Assembly (NCBI RefSeq): GCF_001956585.1
Contig: NZ_MSRR01000009.1
Span: forward strand, 151,599 to 215,598
Direction of reading: 5' to 3'
Length of the DNA stretch: 64,000 nucleotides
DNA from: Actinomyces naeslundii
GTDB taxonomy: Bacteria > Actinomycetota > Actinomycetes > Actinomycetales > Actinomycetaceae
Part shown: one piece after another, positions 33,325 to 41,283 of the stretch
Numbering within the stretch: position 1 is the first letter of the stretch
Layout: each line of letters begins with the position of its first letter
Notes under the pieces: model-generated
Database searches by the model: none
Told to the model about the DNA's origin: nothing
Seen by the model: the letters and a program-made list of their open reading frames with translations, nothing else
Position numbers and translations under genes: made by a program

Positions 33325-33783
33325 TCAGAACTCGATATCGGCTGCGATGTCAGCGACCGTGTCGACCTGGCCGGTTCCGGTCTGTGCGCTGCGCACGCTA
33401 CCCGGAGAAGCCCCTTTTCCCCTAGTCGAGCCCGGTGCACCGACGGCGTCGGGCCGGCTCGCCGTAGCAGAACCCGCCGGGCCGCCTGCGGCTGCGGGGG
33501 CGTCGGGACCGTCCGGGAGGCGGCCCAGCGCCTGGTCCAGGGAGCGGCCCAGCACCCCGGAGGCCGACTCGGCCAGAGTCAGGCAGCGCGAGTCCATCTG
33601 CTCGGAGGTCTTGTAGCTCCGGCGGCCGGCGGCCGACGTGCGCCTCCCCTTCCCGGCGCGAGCGGCAGGCTCGGTGCGCGAGGCACGGGAGCGCTGCGGT
33701 GCGCCCGAGGCGCCGGCGCCTCCTCGTCCAGCCGATCGGGCGGCGGAGTTGCTGTCCTGGGACTTCTTGCGGAAGCCGACCAT
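33325..33783 (-). CDS. Low-complexity basic/Ala-Gly-Ser-rich protein in the YbjN operon
   Basis: A 152-residue protein with no recognised family. The first 60 residues are basic and low complexity (Arg, Ser, Gly, Ala). A short ordered-looking middle follows (EQMDSRCLTLAESASGVLGRSLDQALGRL), then a Pro/Ala/Gly linker and an acidic amphipathic end (VDTVADIAADIEF). The ribosome-binding site GAAAGGA lies 8 nt before the ATG, supporting real translation. The ordered ends and flexible centre would suit an adaptor or a substrate of the neighbouring chaperone-like proteins; that is inference. Confidence 0.65.
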   Translation of the reverse strand: MVGFRKKSQDSNSAARSAGRGGAGASGAPQRSRASRTEPAARAGKGRRTSAAGRRSYKTSEQMDSRCLTLAESASGVLGRSLDQALGRLPDGPDAPAAAGGPAGSATASRPDAVGAPGSTRGKGASPGSVRSAQTGTGQVDTVADIAADIEF

Positions 33784-33940
33784 GGTGGTCCTTTCGGGAG
33801 TCGAGCGGCCTTGGGCCGCGCAGGGAGTGAAGAGATGGTGAGCCGACGGGATCCGCGAAGGAAGACGCGGGGCGCGCCGTCGGCTCGGGCCGCGTCCGCA
33901 GTACCGGCGGGCCAGGCCGAGCGGGCGGCGAGATGGGACG

Positions 33941-34996
33941 CTAGCGGGGCACCTCGCAGGAGAGCTGGTCGGCGGCGCGGGCCTGCTGGCTCCACAGCTC
34001 CTCGGTGAAGGTGCCGTCCAGGATGGAGCGCGCCAGCGGCTCGTCGGGGCGCATGATGTCGCGCACCGTCTGGAGGATGAGCTGGCGGCGGTCGGTCAGG
34101 CCCTCCTGGCCGAGGATCTGGGCCGAGCGACCCAGGCCGCCCATGAAGTTGACGTACTCCATGGCGTGGTACTGAGGGGAGACCTCGTCGGGGCGCAGCT
34201 GATGGGTACGCGTCTCCAGCGCGTTGCGCACGTCGCGGCGCAGGGCCTCCTGGCCGCCCTCGGAACGCACGTAGAAGGGCAGCAGGCGGTTCATCATGAG
34301 GTGATGGGCGATGGCGTAGTCGACGTAGTAGAAGAAGGCCAGGCCCACGCCCTCCTCAGCGGACTGCTCCGACTCCGACTTCTGCCACTCGGCGTAGCAG
34401 GTGGTCTTGGCGACCTCCTTGGCCCAGGTGGGCGCGGCCACCATGGCCTCGGTGGGTTGGAAGGCCACGCGCGACTTGCAGCGCGGACAGGTGATGAACA
34501 CCGGCATGTGGTAGAGCTCGGGCAGCGGCACCGGGTCGCCGCACTTGTCGCAGGTGAAGGAGAACTGGGCCTGACGCCAGTCGGTCATGGCCCGGTTCCA
34601 CTCCTCGCGGGCCTGCTCGGCACGGCCGGGCGCGAAGACCTCCTCGATGATGTTGCGCAGGCGCACCTCGAAGCCGGCCACGAGGTTGGCCGCGTCCTGA
34701 AGGCGGGCGGAGAGCTGGCGATCCTCCTCGATGGACAGGTCGGCATCGATGTCCAGGAAGGGGGCGAAGTGCTTGGCGAAGACCCGCTGGGCCTTGGTGT
34801 GCAGGAACATGATCTGGGCCTCGACCTCCGAGCGGAAGGCGGAGACGGAGGCCGGATCGGTGATCTGCATTTCCATCGCGGTGCGGGCTGAGCTGACGCC
34901 GAACTCCCGGGCACGGGCCTCCAACCGGTCCAGGTAGGTGCTCAGGCGCTGAGTGAGTGCCTGAAGCCGCCGGTAGTAGCGGACGTAGGCGGACAT
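33941..34996 (-). CDS. Helical protein with central zinc ribbon, unknown function
   Basis: A 351-residue soluble protein. Residues 1-145 are helical with coiled-coil character. A CxxC...CxxC zinc ribbon follows (Cys149, Cys152, Cys170, Cys173 in FTCDKCG and ITCPRCKS). The C-terminal half is helical (AFFYYVDYAIAHHLMMNRLLPFYVRSEGGQEALRRDV). No family is recognised. The ATG at 34996 is preceded by AAGGAG 9 nt upstream. It is the first gene of the five-gene minus-strand set ending in the TPR protein, with gaps of 157, 107 and 229 nt and one overlap, so one transcript or two nested ones are possible. Confidence 0.72.
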   Translation of the reverse strand: MSAYVRYYRRLQALTQRLSTYLDRLEARAREFGVSSARTAMEMQITDPASVSAFRSEVEAQIMFLHTKAQRVFAKHFAPFLDIDADLSIEEDRQLSARLQDAANLVAGFEVRLRNIIEEVFAPGRAEQAREEWNRAMTDWRQAQFSFTCDKCGDPVPLPELYHMPVFITCPRCKSRVAFQPTEAMVAAPTWAKEVAKTTCYAEWQKSESEQSAEEGVGLAFFYYVDYAIAHHLMMNRLLPFYVRSEGGQEALRRDVRNALETRTHQLRPDEVSPQYHAMEYVNFMGGLGRSAQILGQEGLTDRRQLILQTVRDIMRPDEPLARSILDGTFTEELWSQQARAADQLSCEVPR

Positions 34997-35458
34997 GTCA
35001 GGCTCCTTGCGGTGGAGGATCGGGAGTATTACGGAGGAAGGCACCGGTTGCCGGGGCTGTCCGGGCGCGGCTCGGTGTCGGCGACGACGCCGATTCACGA
35101 GCCCGGCGCATCAGGCACCCACGGCTGTCAGCACTGTGGATGCTACTCAACTGGAGACTTCAACTGCGACCTGATCGTGATCTTTTGAAATCGCGAGGCT
35201 CAAAATCTGGGCAGGACTCCCCCTTGCCATTCCTCCGACGACATGGCTTCTCGGCTGTCTACAACGGCCGCGGCAAGCCGGAGAAAAGTCGGGGCTCCGC
35301 TCAGGCCGGAGCAACTCAGGAAGCACCACGAAGTGACAAGGATCATAGTGTTGGTGCTGGCGTGAAAGCACTGGTCATGACGCCATTCGTAATCTCTCCG
35401 TTATCCAAGAGATCGGGCGGGGCGGCTGGTGGCTGAGAGCGGTTGTTCCTTCCCACCC
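34997..35458. other. Non-coding gap between the zinc-ribbon and S33 peptidase genes
   Basis: About 460 nt between divergent genes, somewhat less GC-biased than the flanks. No frame with a ribosome-binding site was found. It must carry the promoter of the zinc-ribbon operon near 35000-35100, but no convincing -10/-35 pair was identified. Confidence 0.5.
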
Positions 35459-35528
35459 AGGCCGATAGGTTGATATCGTTCGCCCGCAGGTGCCAGTCGA
35501 CGTCAGACACCTGTCCTCCTATCGGCCT
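35459..35528 (+). promoter_or_regulatory. Structured leader element (nested hairpins) upstream of the S33 peptidase
   Basis: An 11-bp perfect outer stem, AGGCCGATAGG (35459-35469) with CCTATCGGCCT (35518-35528), encloses a 6-bp inner stem CAGGTG (35487-35492) / CACCTG (35508-35513). The element ends 40 nt before the ATG at 35569. It matches no riboswitch class I recognise and no T-run follows it. A cis-acting RNA or a DNA operator are both possible. Confidence 0.5.
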
Positions 35529-35568
35529 TCTTCCGACACTGTCGTCAAGCACCCAAGGCGCAGTTGCC

Positions 35569-36828
35569 ATGTCTCATGTCAAGACGGCGCTGATCATCTG
35601 GTCAGTCCTGGCCATCGGCCTCATCATCTACTACGTCTGGCTGCGCCAGCACGTACTTCGCATCCAGGACCCACGGGGCGAGGTCTACGGGGCCGTCGCA
35701 CTCACGGTGGTGACGTTCGGGGGCCTCCTCTCGGCCCTAGTCATCCGCGTCGTCACTGCGTTTCTGCACCGCCCAGCCGCGGCGGCCGCCATCTCACTGC
35801 AGATCTCACTGCTGACCGGTGCCCTCCTCATCCTCATGGTGGTGCTGTCGCAAGTCACTGCTTTCACGCCCGCCGTCGAGGGGTCCGACCCGATCTCGGA
35901 GCTGCGCCCCGTCACTGTCAACGGCCGCACGGAGTGGCTGTCCCTGCGCGGCCGGGACCGAAGCAAGCCCGTCCTGCTGTTCCTCTCCGGTGGGCCCGGA
36001 GGCTCACAGCTGGTGACCGCCCGCCATTGTTTCGCCGACCTGGAGCGCGACTACGTCGTCGTCACCTGGGAGCAGCCGGGGGCGGCGAAGTCCTACAGCG
36101 CGATCAACCCAGCGGACATCACTCTCGAGACCTACCTCGCCGACGGCGCCGCAGTCACCGAGATCCTCAGGCGCGAGTTCGGTCAGGACCGCATCTACCT
36201 CATGGGCGAGTCGTGGGGCTCGGCACTGGGACTCATGATGGCGCGCGAGCACCCGGAGCACTACCGGGCCTTCATCGGCACGGGTCAGATGGTCGACTTC
36301 CTCGAGACCGAGAGGATCGACTACCAGATGGCTCTTGAGGACGCCCGCAGGACCGGGAACAAGAAGCTGGTCGACAAGCTCGAAGAGCAGGGACCGCCGC
36401 CCTACGAGTCGCGCATCGCCCTCAAGACGAACGCCTACCTCTCCCCGCTGTATGGGACGTCGGCGCGTACCGGACAGCTCCGTGGCGCCACCTTCTCCAC
36501 CATGGAGGGACCCTACGGGGTCGAGTACGGCCTGCTCGACAAGATGGCCTTCTTCTGGGGCCTGTACCGGACCTTCGACTCCGTCTACGGCAGGCTCTAC
36601 CCGATCGACCTTCGCCAGTCCGCGGCCGAGCAGCAGATCCCGGTCCACATCTTCCACGGCCGCTACGACTACAACGCGCCCACCAGTCTGGTGGAGGACT
36701 ACTACGCACGCCTGCGGGCGCCGCGTAAGTCTCTGGTCTATTTCGAGCACTCGGGTCACAACCCCTGGCAGACCGAGAACGAGCTCTTCATCGACCACGT
36801 GCGGCGGGCCCTTGCCGAGTCGGCCTAA
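35569..36828 (+). CDS. Membrane-anchored S33 peptidase/alpha-beta hydrolase
   Basis: A 419-residue protein. Three transmembrane helices (about 6-25, 40-62, 74-97) precede a proline-iminopeptidase-like hydrolase domain. This has the oxyanion segment LFLSGGPGGS (about 137-146), nucleophile Ser215 in GESWGSALG, an acid in HGRYDYN and the base in SGHNPW. The enzyme domain probably sits on the outer face and acts on peptides, but topology is inferred. Ordinary prolyl aminopeptidases are soluble, so the membrane anchor is a less usual variation. The ATG at 35569 gives the first helix directly; AAGG 11 nt upstream is a weak ribosome-binding site. Confidence 0.85.
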   Translation: MSHVKTALIIWSVLAIGLIIYYVWLRQHVLRIQDPRGEVYGAVALTVVTFGGLLSALVIRVVTAFLHRPAAAAAISLQISLLTGALLILMVVLSQVTAFTPAVEGSDPISELRPVTVNGRTEWLSLRGRDRSKPVLLFLSGGPGGSQLVTARHCFADLERDYVVVTWEQPGAAKSYSAINPADITLETYLADGAAVTEILRREFGQDRIYLMGESWGSALGLMMAREHPEHYRAFIGTGQMVDFLETERIDYQMALEDARRTGNKKLVDKLEEQGPPPYESRIALKTNAYLSPLYGTSARTGQLRGATFSTMEGPYGVEYGLLDKMAFFWGLYRTFDSVYGRLYPIDLRQSAAEQQIPVHIFHGRYDYNAPTSLVEDYYARLRAPRKSLVYFEHSGHNPWQTENELFIDHVRRALAESA

Positions 36829-36859
36829 GGCGGTTCCGCGCGTTCGTAGGCCCGGCGCT

Positions 36860-37915
36860 TTACAGCCGGGCGGTGCGAGCGGGGTCGAGGCGCAGGGGAA
36901 CACGTTCGCCGGCATCGTGAGGGCGCTGGGCCAGGGCCGTGACGCGGGCCGGCACACGATCGACAGTGGCATCGGTTCCGACACCGGTTTCCTTGGTCAG
37001 CTCGGCGAGCTGCTCGGGGGCGAGCTCGACCTCGGCCTCCCACTGGCCACGGCGCAGTCGCGAGGCCAGGACGGTGGCTGACAACCGTGTCTCCGCAGGA
37101 TCCCCTCGCTCCTCCGAGCCGCCCGCCGCATCCTCGACCACGCGCAGCGCGCCGGGCGCGAGGGCGAGGTCGCCGACGACGTCGAATCCAAGGAACCGCG
37201 CCACCTTGCTGCTTCCGGGGTCGGTCCACAGGCGCTGGGGGGTGTCCAGGCGCAGGAGCCGGCCGGACTCCATGACACCGACCCGGTCGGCCACGGTCAT
37301 GGCCTCGTCCTGGTCGTGGGTGACGTAGAGCGCCGTGGTGCCACCCTCGCGCAGGATGGCGCGCACGTCGGTGGCCAGTTGCTCGCGCAGGGCCCGGTCA
37401 AGGGCGGACAGGGGCTCGTCGAGCAGCAGGAGCCTCGGCGCCGGCGCCAGCGCCCGAGCCAGGGCCACCCGCTGTGCCTGCCCGCCGGACAGGGTCGTCA
37501 CCCGCCGCCGCTCGAAGCCGGGCAGGCCGACGAGCTCAAGCATCTCGCGCACCCGCTCACCCCGCCGTGCGCGCGGCAGACCGGTGAGCCCGTAGGCGAT
37601 ATTGCCGCCGACGTCGCGGTGCTCGAAGAGCTGGCCGTCCTGGAACATGAGGCCGAAGCCTCGCCTGTGAACGGGCACGCGCACCATGCTCCGCCTGTCC
37701 CAGGCGACGTCGCCGTCGGCCACGTCCTCCAGGCCGGCCACCGCCCGCAGCAGGGAGGACTTCCCCGAGCCGGAGGCCCCCAGGAGGGCGACGACCTCTC
37801 CGGCGGCCACGTCCAGGTCGACGCCGTCGACGGCGTGCAGGTCCCCGTAGGCCACGGCGAGCCCGCGCACCGACAGGCCCGCAGGAGCATTGGTATCGCT
37901 GGTGCTCGGGCTCAT
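36860..37915 (-). CDS. ABC transporter ATP-binding protein of the thiamine importer
   Basis: A 351-residue ATPase: Walker A GASGSGKSS (46-54), signature LSGGQAQRVALARAL, Walker B LLLLDEPLSALD and switch His in YVTHDQDEA. A C-terminal regulatory part of about 110 residues is present. Its ATG overlaps the permease stop (ATGA), making it the last gene of a three-gene importer operon with a TPP riboswitch upstream. Cofactor specificity comes from that context; the ATPase itself looks like any iron/sulfate/thiamine-type importer ATPase. Confidence 0.9.
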   Translation of the reverse strand: MSPSTSDTNAPAGLSVRGLAVAYGDLHAVDGVDLDVAAGEVVALLGASGSGKSSLLRAVAGLEDVADGDVAWDRRSMVRVPVHRRGFGLMFQDGQLFEHRDVGGNIAYGLTGLPRARRGERVREMLELVGLPGFERRRVTTLSGGQAQRVALARALAPAPRLLLLDEPLSALDRALREQLATDVRAILREGGTTALYVTHDQDEAMTVADRVGVMESGRLLRLDTPQRLWTDPGSSKVARFLGFDVVGDLALAPGALRVVEDAAGGSEERGDPAETRLSATVLASRLRRGQWEAEVELAPEQLAELTKETGVGTDATVDRVPARVTALAQRPHDAGERVPLRLDPARTARL

Positions 37916-39771
37916 GGCCGCTCGCCTCCGTCCTTCCTGGGCCCGCGCAACCGGACCGTCTCGTTGTCTTCGCCCGCCGCTTGCCCACCGGTTCCCGCGG
38001 GCCCTCTTCGCCCGGGACCGAGCCGGGTCTGGAGCCACTCGCAGCCGAGCATGACGGCGGCGCTGCCCACCGCCAGGACCACGCCACCAGCCAGCGCCAT
38101 CCCCTGATTCTGGGAGCCGGGGCTACCGATGAGCCGGTAGACGACCACCGGCAGGGTCGGTTCCTGAGGCCGGGACAGGAACGATGTCGCCCCGAACTCC
38201 CCCAGCGACGTCGCCAGAGCGAAACCGGCCGCCAGCCCGCCGGCGCGCAGCAGCTGGGGCCCGTCCACGGTCAGCAGCACCCGACCGGGCCCGGCCCCCA
38301 GGGCGGCCGCGGCCTCGCGCTGACGCGGGTCGATGGCGCGCAGCGCCGGCAGCAGGGTGCGCACCACGAGCGGCACGGCCACGACGGCCTGCGCCAGCGG
38401 CAGGATCCACCAGGAGCGGGTCAGGGCCAGCGGCGGGCGCGCCAGGGTGAGGAGGAAACCGAAGCCGACCGTCACGGCGGAGACGCCCAGCGGCAGCATG
38501 AAGGCGGCGTCGAGCCCGGTGATGACCCGGGCGAGCGCCCGGCTGCGGGGTCGGCGCGAGACGACCAGACACACGGCCACCCCCAGGGTCAGGGCGATGG
38601 CCGCGGCCGCCACGGCCACGGACACCGAGTTCGCGGCCGCCTCCCACACGGTCACGAGCAGGGCGCTGCGCCCGCCGGTCGTGCCCAGGTCGGTGTAGTT
38701 CGCCAGCGTCCAGGCGCCGTCGCGCTGCAGGGAGCGCACCACAAGCACCGCCATCGGCGCCACCAGCAGCCCCCCGATCGTGACGGCGGTGACCGCGAGC
38801 GCGGGGGCGTCGGCGGCGCGCAGCCGCCCGGCCGGCGCCTCGGTGCGCAGGCGCAGGCGCGTCTGGGTGGCGGCGCGCGCCCGCTCGGCCACCCACAGCG
38901 CCAACGCGATGACGCCGAGCTGGACGACGGACAGGACCGCGGCACCCCGCAGGTCGAGGTATTGGGTGGTCAGCCGGTAGATCTCGGTCTCGATGGTTCC
39001 GATCCCCACCCCGCCGAGCACGAGCACCACCCCGTAGGCGGTGGCGCAGAACAGGAAGGTCAGGGAGGCTGCCGAGGCGATGGCGGGGGCCAGCGCGGGC
39101 AGGGTGACGGTGGCGAAGGCCCGTCCCGGCGAGGCCCCCAGCGCCCGGGCGGCCTCCACGGCGCGCGGGTCGAGCCGCGACCACATGGTGCCCACGGTGC
39201 GCACGACGAGCCCGTAGTTGAAGAAGGCCAGCGCGGCCACGACCGCGGTCAGCGTCCCGTCCAGGCCCAGGGCCTCCAGGGGCCCGCCGCGGGTGACCAG
39301 GGCGTGGAAGGCGACGCCGACGACGACGCTGGGCAGCACGAAGGGCACGGTCACCACACCGCGCAGCAGGTCGCGGCCGGGGAAGCTGCGCCGGTAGAGC
39401 ACGAGGGCCCCGGGGATGCCGAGAGCCACGCACACGGCCGTGCCGAGCGTCGCCTGGGTGAGGGTCTGCGTGAGGATCCGCCAGGTGCGCTCGCGGGCCA
39501 GGACCTCGCCGAAGCCACTCAGGTCGAGGGCGCCGTCCGGCGCGAGGCCGCGGCCCACGAGGGTGACCACGGGCCAGGCGAAGAAGACTGTCAGGAAGGC
39601 CAGCGGCCCGGCGACGGCCAGGGTCCAGCCAACCCGCTCGCCCCAGCTCGGCCGGGGGCCGCCGGGAGTGACGCCGGTCCTTCCGGCGGCCGCCCCAGCG
39701 GACCGGGAGGCATCGGCGTCGGCTCGTGCGGTGACGTCGGCCCCTGGAGTCTCCTCGCGCGGCACGGTCAC
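37912..39771 (-). CDS. thiP: Thiamine ABC importer permease (fused two-domain, ThiP-like)
   Basis: A 619-residue permease with two tandem BPD_transp_1 domains of about six helices each. Their cytoplasmic EAA-type loops are ALGASPGRAFATVTLPALAPA and ALGAGPGRVLLTVDGPQLLRAG. This is the fused architecture of ThiP/FbpB permeases. The GTG start at 39771 overlaps the stop of the binding-protein gene (GTGA). An open frame extends much further upstream, but only antisense to known features and across the riboswitch. An N-terminal Ala/Ser/Gly-rich stretch of about 45 residues precedes the first helix. Confidence 0.9.
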   Translation of the reverse strand: MTVPREETPGADVTARADADASRSAGAAAGRTGVTPGGPRPSWGERVGWTLAVAGPLAFLTVFFAWPVVTLVGRGLAPDGALDLSGFGEVLARERTWRILTQTLTQATLGTAVCVALGIPGALVLYRRSFPGRDLLRGVVTVPFVLPSVVVGVAFHALVTRGGPLEALGLDGTLTAVVAALAFFNYGLVVRTVGTMWSRLDPRAVEAARALGASPGRAFATVTLPALAPAIASAASLTFLFCATAYGVVLVLGGVGIGTIETEIYRLTTQYLDLRGAAVLSVVQLGVIALALWVAERARAATQTRLRLRTEAPAGRLRAADAPALAVTAVTIGGLLVAPMAVLVVRSLQRDGAWTLANYTDLGTTGGRSALLVTVWEAAANSVSVAVAAAAIALTLGVAVCLVVSRRPRSRALARVITGLDAAFMLPLGVSAVTVGFGFLLTLARPPLALTRSWWILPLAQAVVAVPLVVRTLLPALRAIDPRQREAAAALGAGPGRVLLTVDGPQLLRAGGLAAGFALATSLGEFGATSFLSRPQEPTLPVVVYRLIGSPGSQNQGMALAGGVVLAVGSAAVMLGCEWLQTRLGPGRRGPAGTGGQAAGEDNETVRLRGPRKDGGERP

Positions 39772-40853
39772 TTGCCGACGGCCTCCGTCCAGGTGCCCAG
39801 CCACTCCTCGCGGTGGGCGGTGATCTCCTTGGGGTCGACCTTCACCGGCGCCTTCGACAGTGGCCCGAACTTCGTGAGCGCCTCGGGCAGGGCGGCGTCG
39901 GACAGGACCGGGTACATGTACATCTGGCCGGGGATGTCCTCCTGGACGGCCTTGGAGAGCATCCACGTCACGAAGGCCTTGCCGCCCTCGGGGTTGGCGG
40001 CGCCCTTGAGGACCCCGGCGTACTCGACCTGGCGGAAGGCCGTGTCCAGCAGGGCGGAGGTGGAGCTGGAGACTCCGTCGTCGGAGACCGTGAAGGAGGG
40101 CGAGGAGGCGTAGGAGACGACGATGGGGTAGGTGCCCTTGCCGCCGCCGGAGAAGTCGGTCTCGTAGGCAGCAGTCCAGTCCTCGGCGATCCGGGCGCCG
40201 CCTGCGGCAAGCTGCTTCCAGTAGTCGGCGAAGGAGCCTGCACCGAAGTGACCGATGGTGGCCAGCAGCCAGGCCATGCCGGGCGAGGAGTTCGTGGGGT
40301 TGATGGCCACGAGCAAGCCCTTGTACTCGGGCTTGGTGAGGTCCTCGAAGGTGGCCGGGGGCTTGAGGCCCTTGCCGGAGAAATAACCAGTGTCGATGTT
40401 GAGGCAGACGTCGCCGACGTCGATGGGCGCGAGGGCCGGAGTGTCGGCGACGACGTAGCTCTCGGCGCCCTTGGGCAGGGTGACGGTGGCGGAGGTGTCG
40501 ATGACGCCCTGATCGAGGGCGCGGGTGGCGTAGGTGTTGTCGATGCCGAAGACGGCGTCGCCCAGGGGCGCGTCCTTGGTCAGGACGAGCTTGTTGACCA
40601 GCGCGCCGGCGTCCCCGGAGGTGGCGACCTTGAGGGTGTAGCCGGTCTCGGAGGTGAAGGCCTTCATGAGGTCGTCCGAGACGTGGAAGGAGTCGTGGGT
40701 GACGACGGTGACGGTCTTGGAGTCGGCTTTCTTGCCCTTGCCGCAGGCGGCCAGGCTCAGGCCGACGGCGCCGGCGGCGGTTCCGGCGAGCAGGGCGCGG
40801 CGGCTGAGGGTCGGGCGGGGGCGGCCGGGGCGGTGGATGGGCTGGGTGGTCAT
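39768..40853 (-). CDS. thiB: Thiamine ABC importer substrate-binding lipoprotein (ThiB-like)
   Basis: A 361-residue binding protein with the signal SRRALLAGTAAGAVGLSLAAC. It combines a twin-arginine-like start with a lipobox ending at Cys37, so it is exported and lipid-anchored. The mature domain (TVTVVTHDSFHVSDDLMKAFTSETGYTLKVATSGDAGALVNKL) matches the TbpA/ThiB family, which binds thiamine and its phosphates. The ribosome-binding site GGAGG lies 8 nt before the ATG. It is the first gene behind the TPP riboswitch, so it is expected to be switched off when thiamine pyrophosphate is plentiful. Confidence 0.92.
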   Translation of the reverse strand: MTTQPIHRPGRPRPTLSRRALLAGTAAGAVGLSLAACGKGKKADSKTVTVVTHDSFHVSDDLMKAFTSETGYTLKVATSGDAGALVNKLVLTKDAPLGDAVFGIDNTYATRALDQGVIDTSATVTLPKGAESYVVADTPALAPIDVGDVCLNIDTGYFSGKGLKPPATFEDLTKPEYKGLLVAINPTNSSPGMAWLLATIGHFGAGSFADYWKQLAAGGARIAEDWTAAYETDFSGGGKGTYPIVVSYASSPSFTVSDDGVSSSTSALLDTAFRQVEYAGVLKGAANPEGGKAFVTWMLSKAVQEDIPGQMYMYPVLSDAALPEALTKFGPLSKAPVKVDPKEITAHREEWLGTWTEAVGK

Positions 40854-40914
40854 GTGTGCCTCCTGGATGGTTCTCCGGAGGGCCCGGACGCCATCTGCGG
40901 CGCACCGGGGAGAT

Positions 40915-41052
40915 GGACTCGACTTCCTTCGCCGGTGCTAACCGGAGCAGGTTCGAGGGTCTGCGGGCTTCCGCACTCTCAGCGCCGTCGGCATCGGCCC
41001 GTCGACCAGTCGCGGCCGGGCCGACGACGGGGCGCTCCCCTGTCGTTGCAGG
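40915..41052 (-). promoter_or_regulatory. TPP riboswitch (THI element)
   Basis: Read on the minus strand, the sequence contains the conserved THI pieces in order: ACAGGGGAGCGC, then a variable GC-rich P3 arm, GCGCTGAGAGTGCGG, GACCCTCGAACCTG, and CCGGTTAGCACCGGCGAAGGAAGTCG. These are the pyrimidine-sensing and pyrophosphate-sensing cores of the TPP aptamer. It ends about 60 nt before the thiB start; the GC-rich hairpin TCCGG-gccc-TCCGGA between aptamer and start may be part of the expression platform. Confidence 0.93.
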
Positions 41053-41176
41053 CCAACTGTAGTTCGACCCCGCCCACCGGCACCAACTCCGCACTCCTGC
41101 GCCGGCTTCGCGCCTCACGGGCATCAGTTCCTGGCCGAGGAAGACTCCGCCCGCAAGGTCGTAGCGCAGGTCGCCG

Positions 41177-41212
41177 GTTCGTACCCTTAACCCCCGAACG
41201 CGCGACCTAAGG
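41177..41212. repeat. Dispersed intergenic repeat, copy 2 (GTTCGTACCCTT type)
   Basis: GTTCGTACCCTTAACCCCC followed by GAACGCGCGACCTAAGG, matching the copy at 3814-3851 apart from a few substitutions and a 1-nt gap. It lies about 70 nt downstream of the NmrA-family gene and upstream of the TPP riboswitch. The remainder of 41053-41283 shows no gene. Confidence 0.5.
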
Positions 41213-41283
41213 AACGACCGCGCGCCGAGCAGGTTGCGCGCTTTCGGGGTATTCCATCCGCTGACGTCCGCCGACCTTATGTC

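Noticed and set aside
37981..40113. A 710-codon open frame antisense to the thiamine permease and binding protein
   Set aside because: Low-complexity Gly/Gln/Arg/His protein opposite genes with clear families; a by-product of GC-rich third positions.
39772..41124. An N-terminal extension of the permease frame of about 450 codons
   Set aside because: It is Arg/His/Pro-rich, runs in the wrong frame through the binding-protein gene and across the TPP riboswitch; the GTG overlapping the thiB stop explains the permease start.
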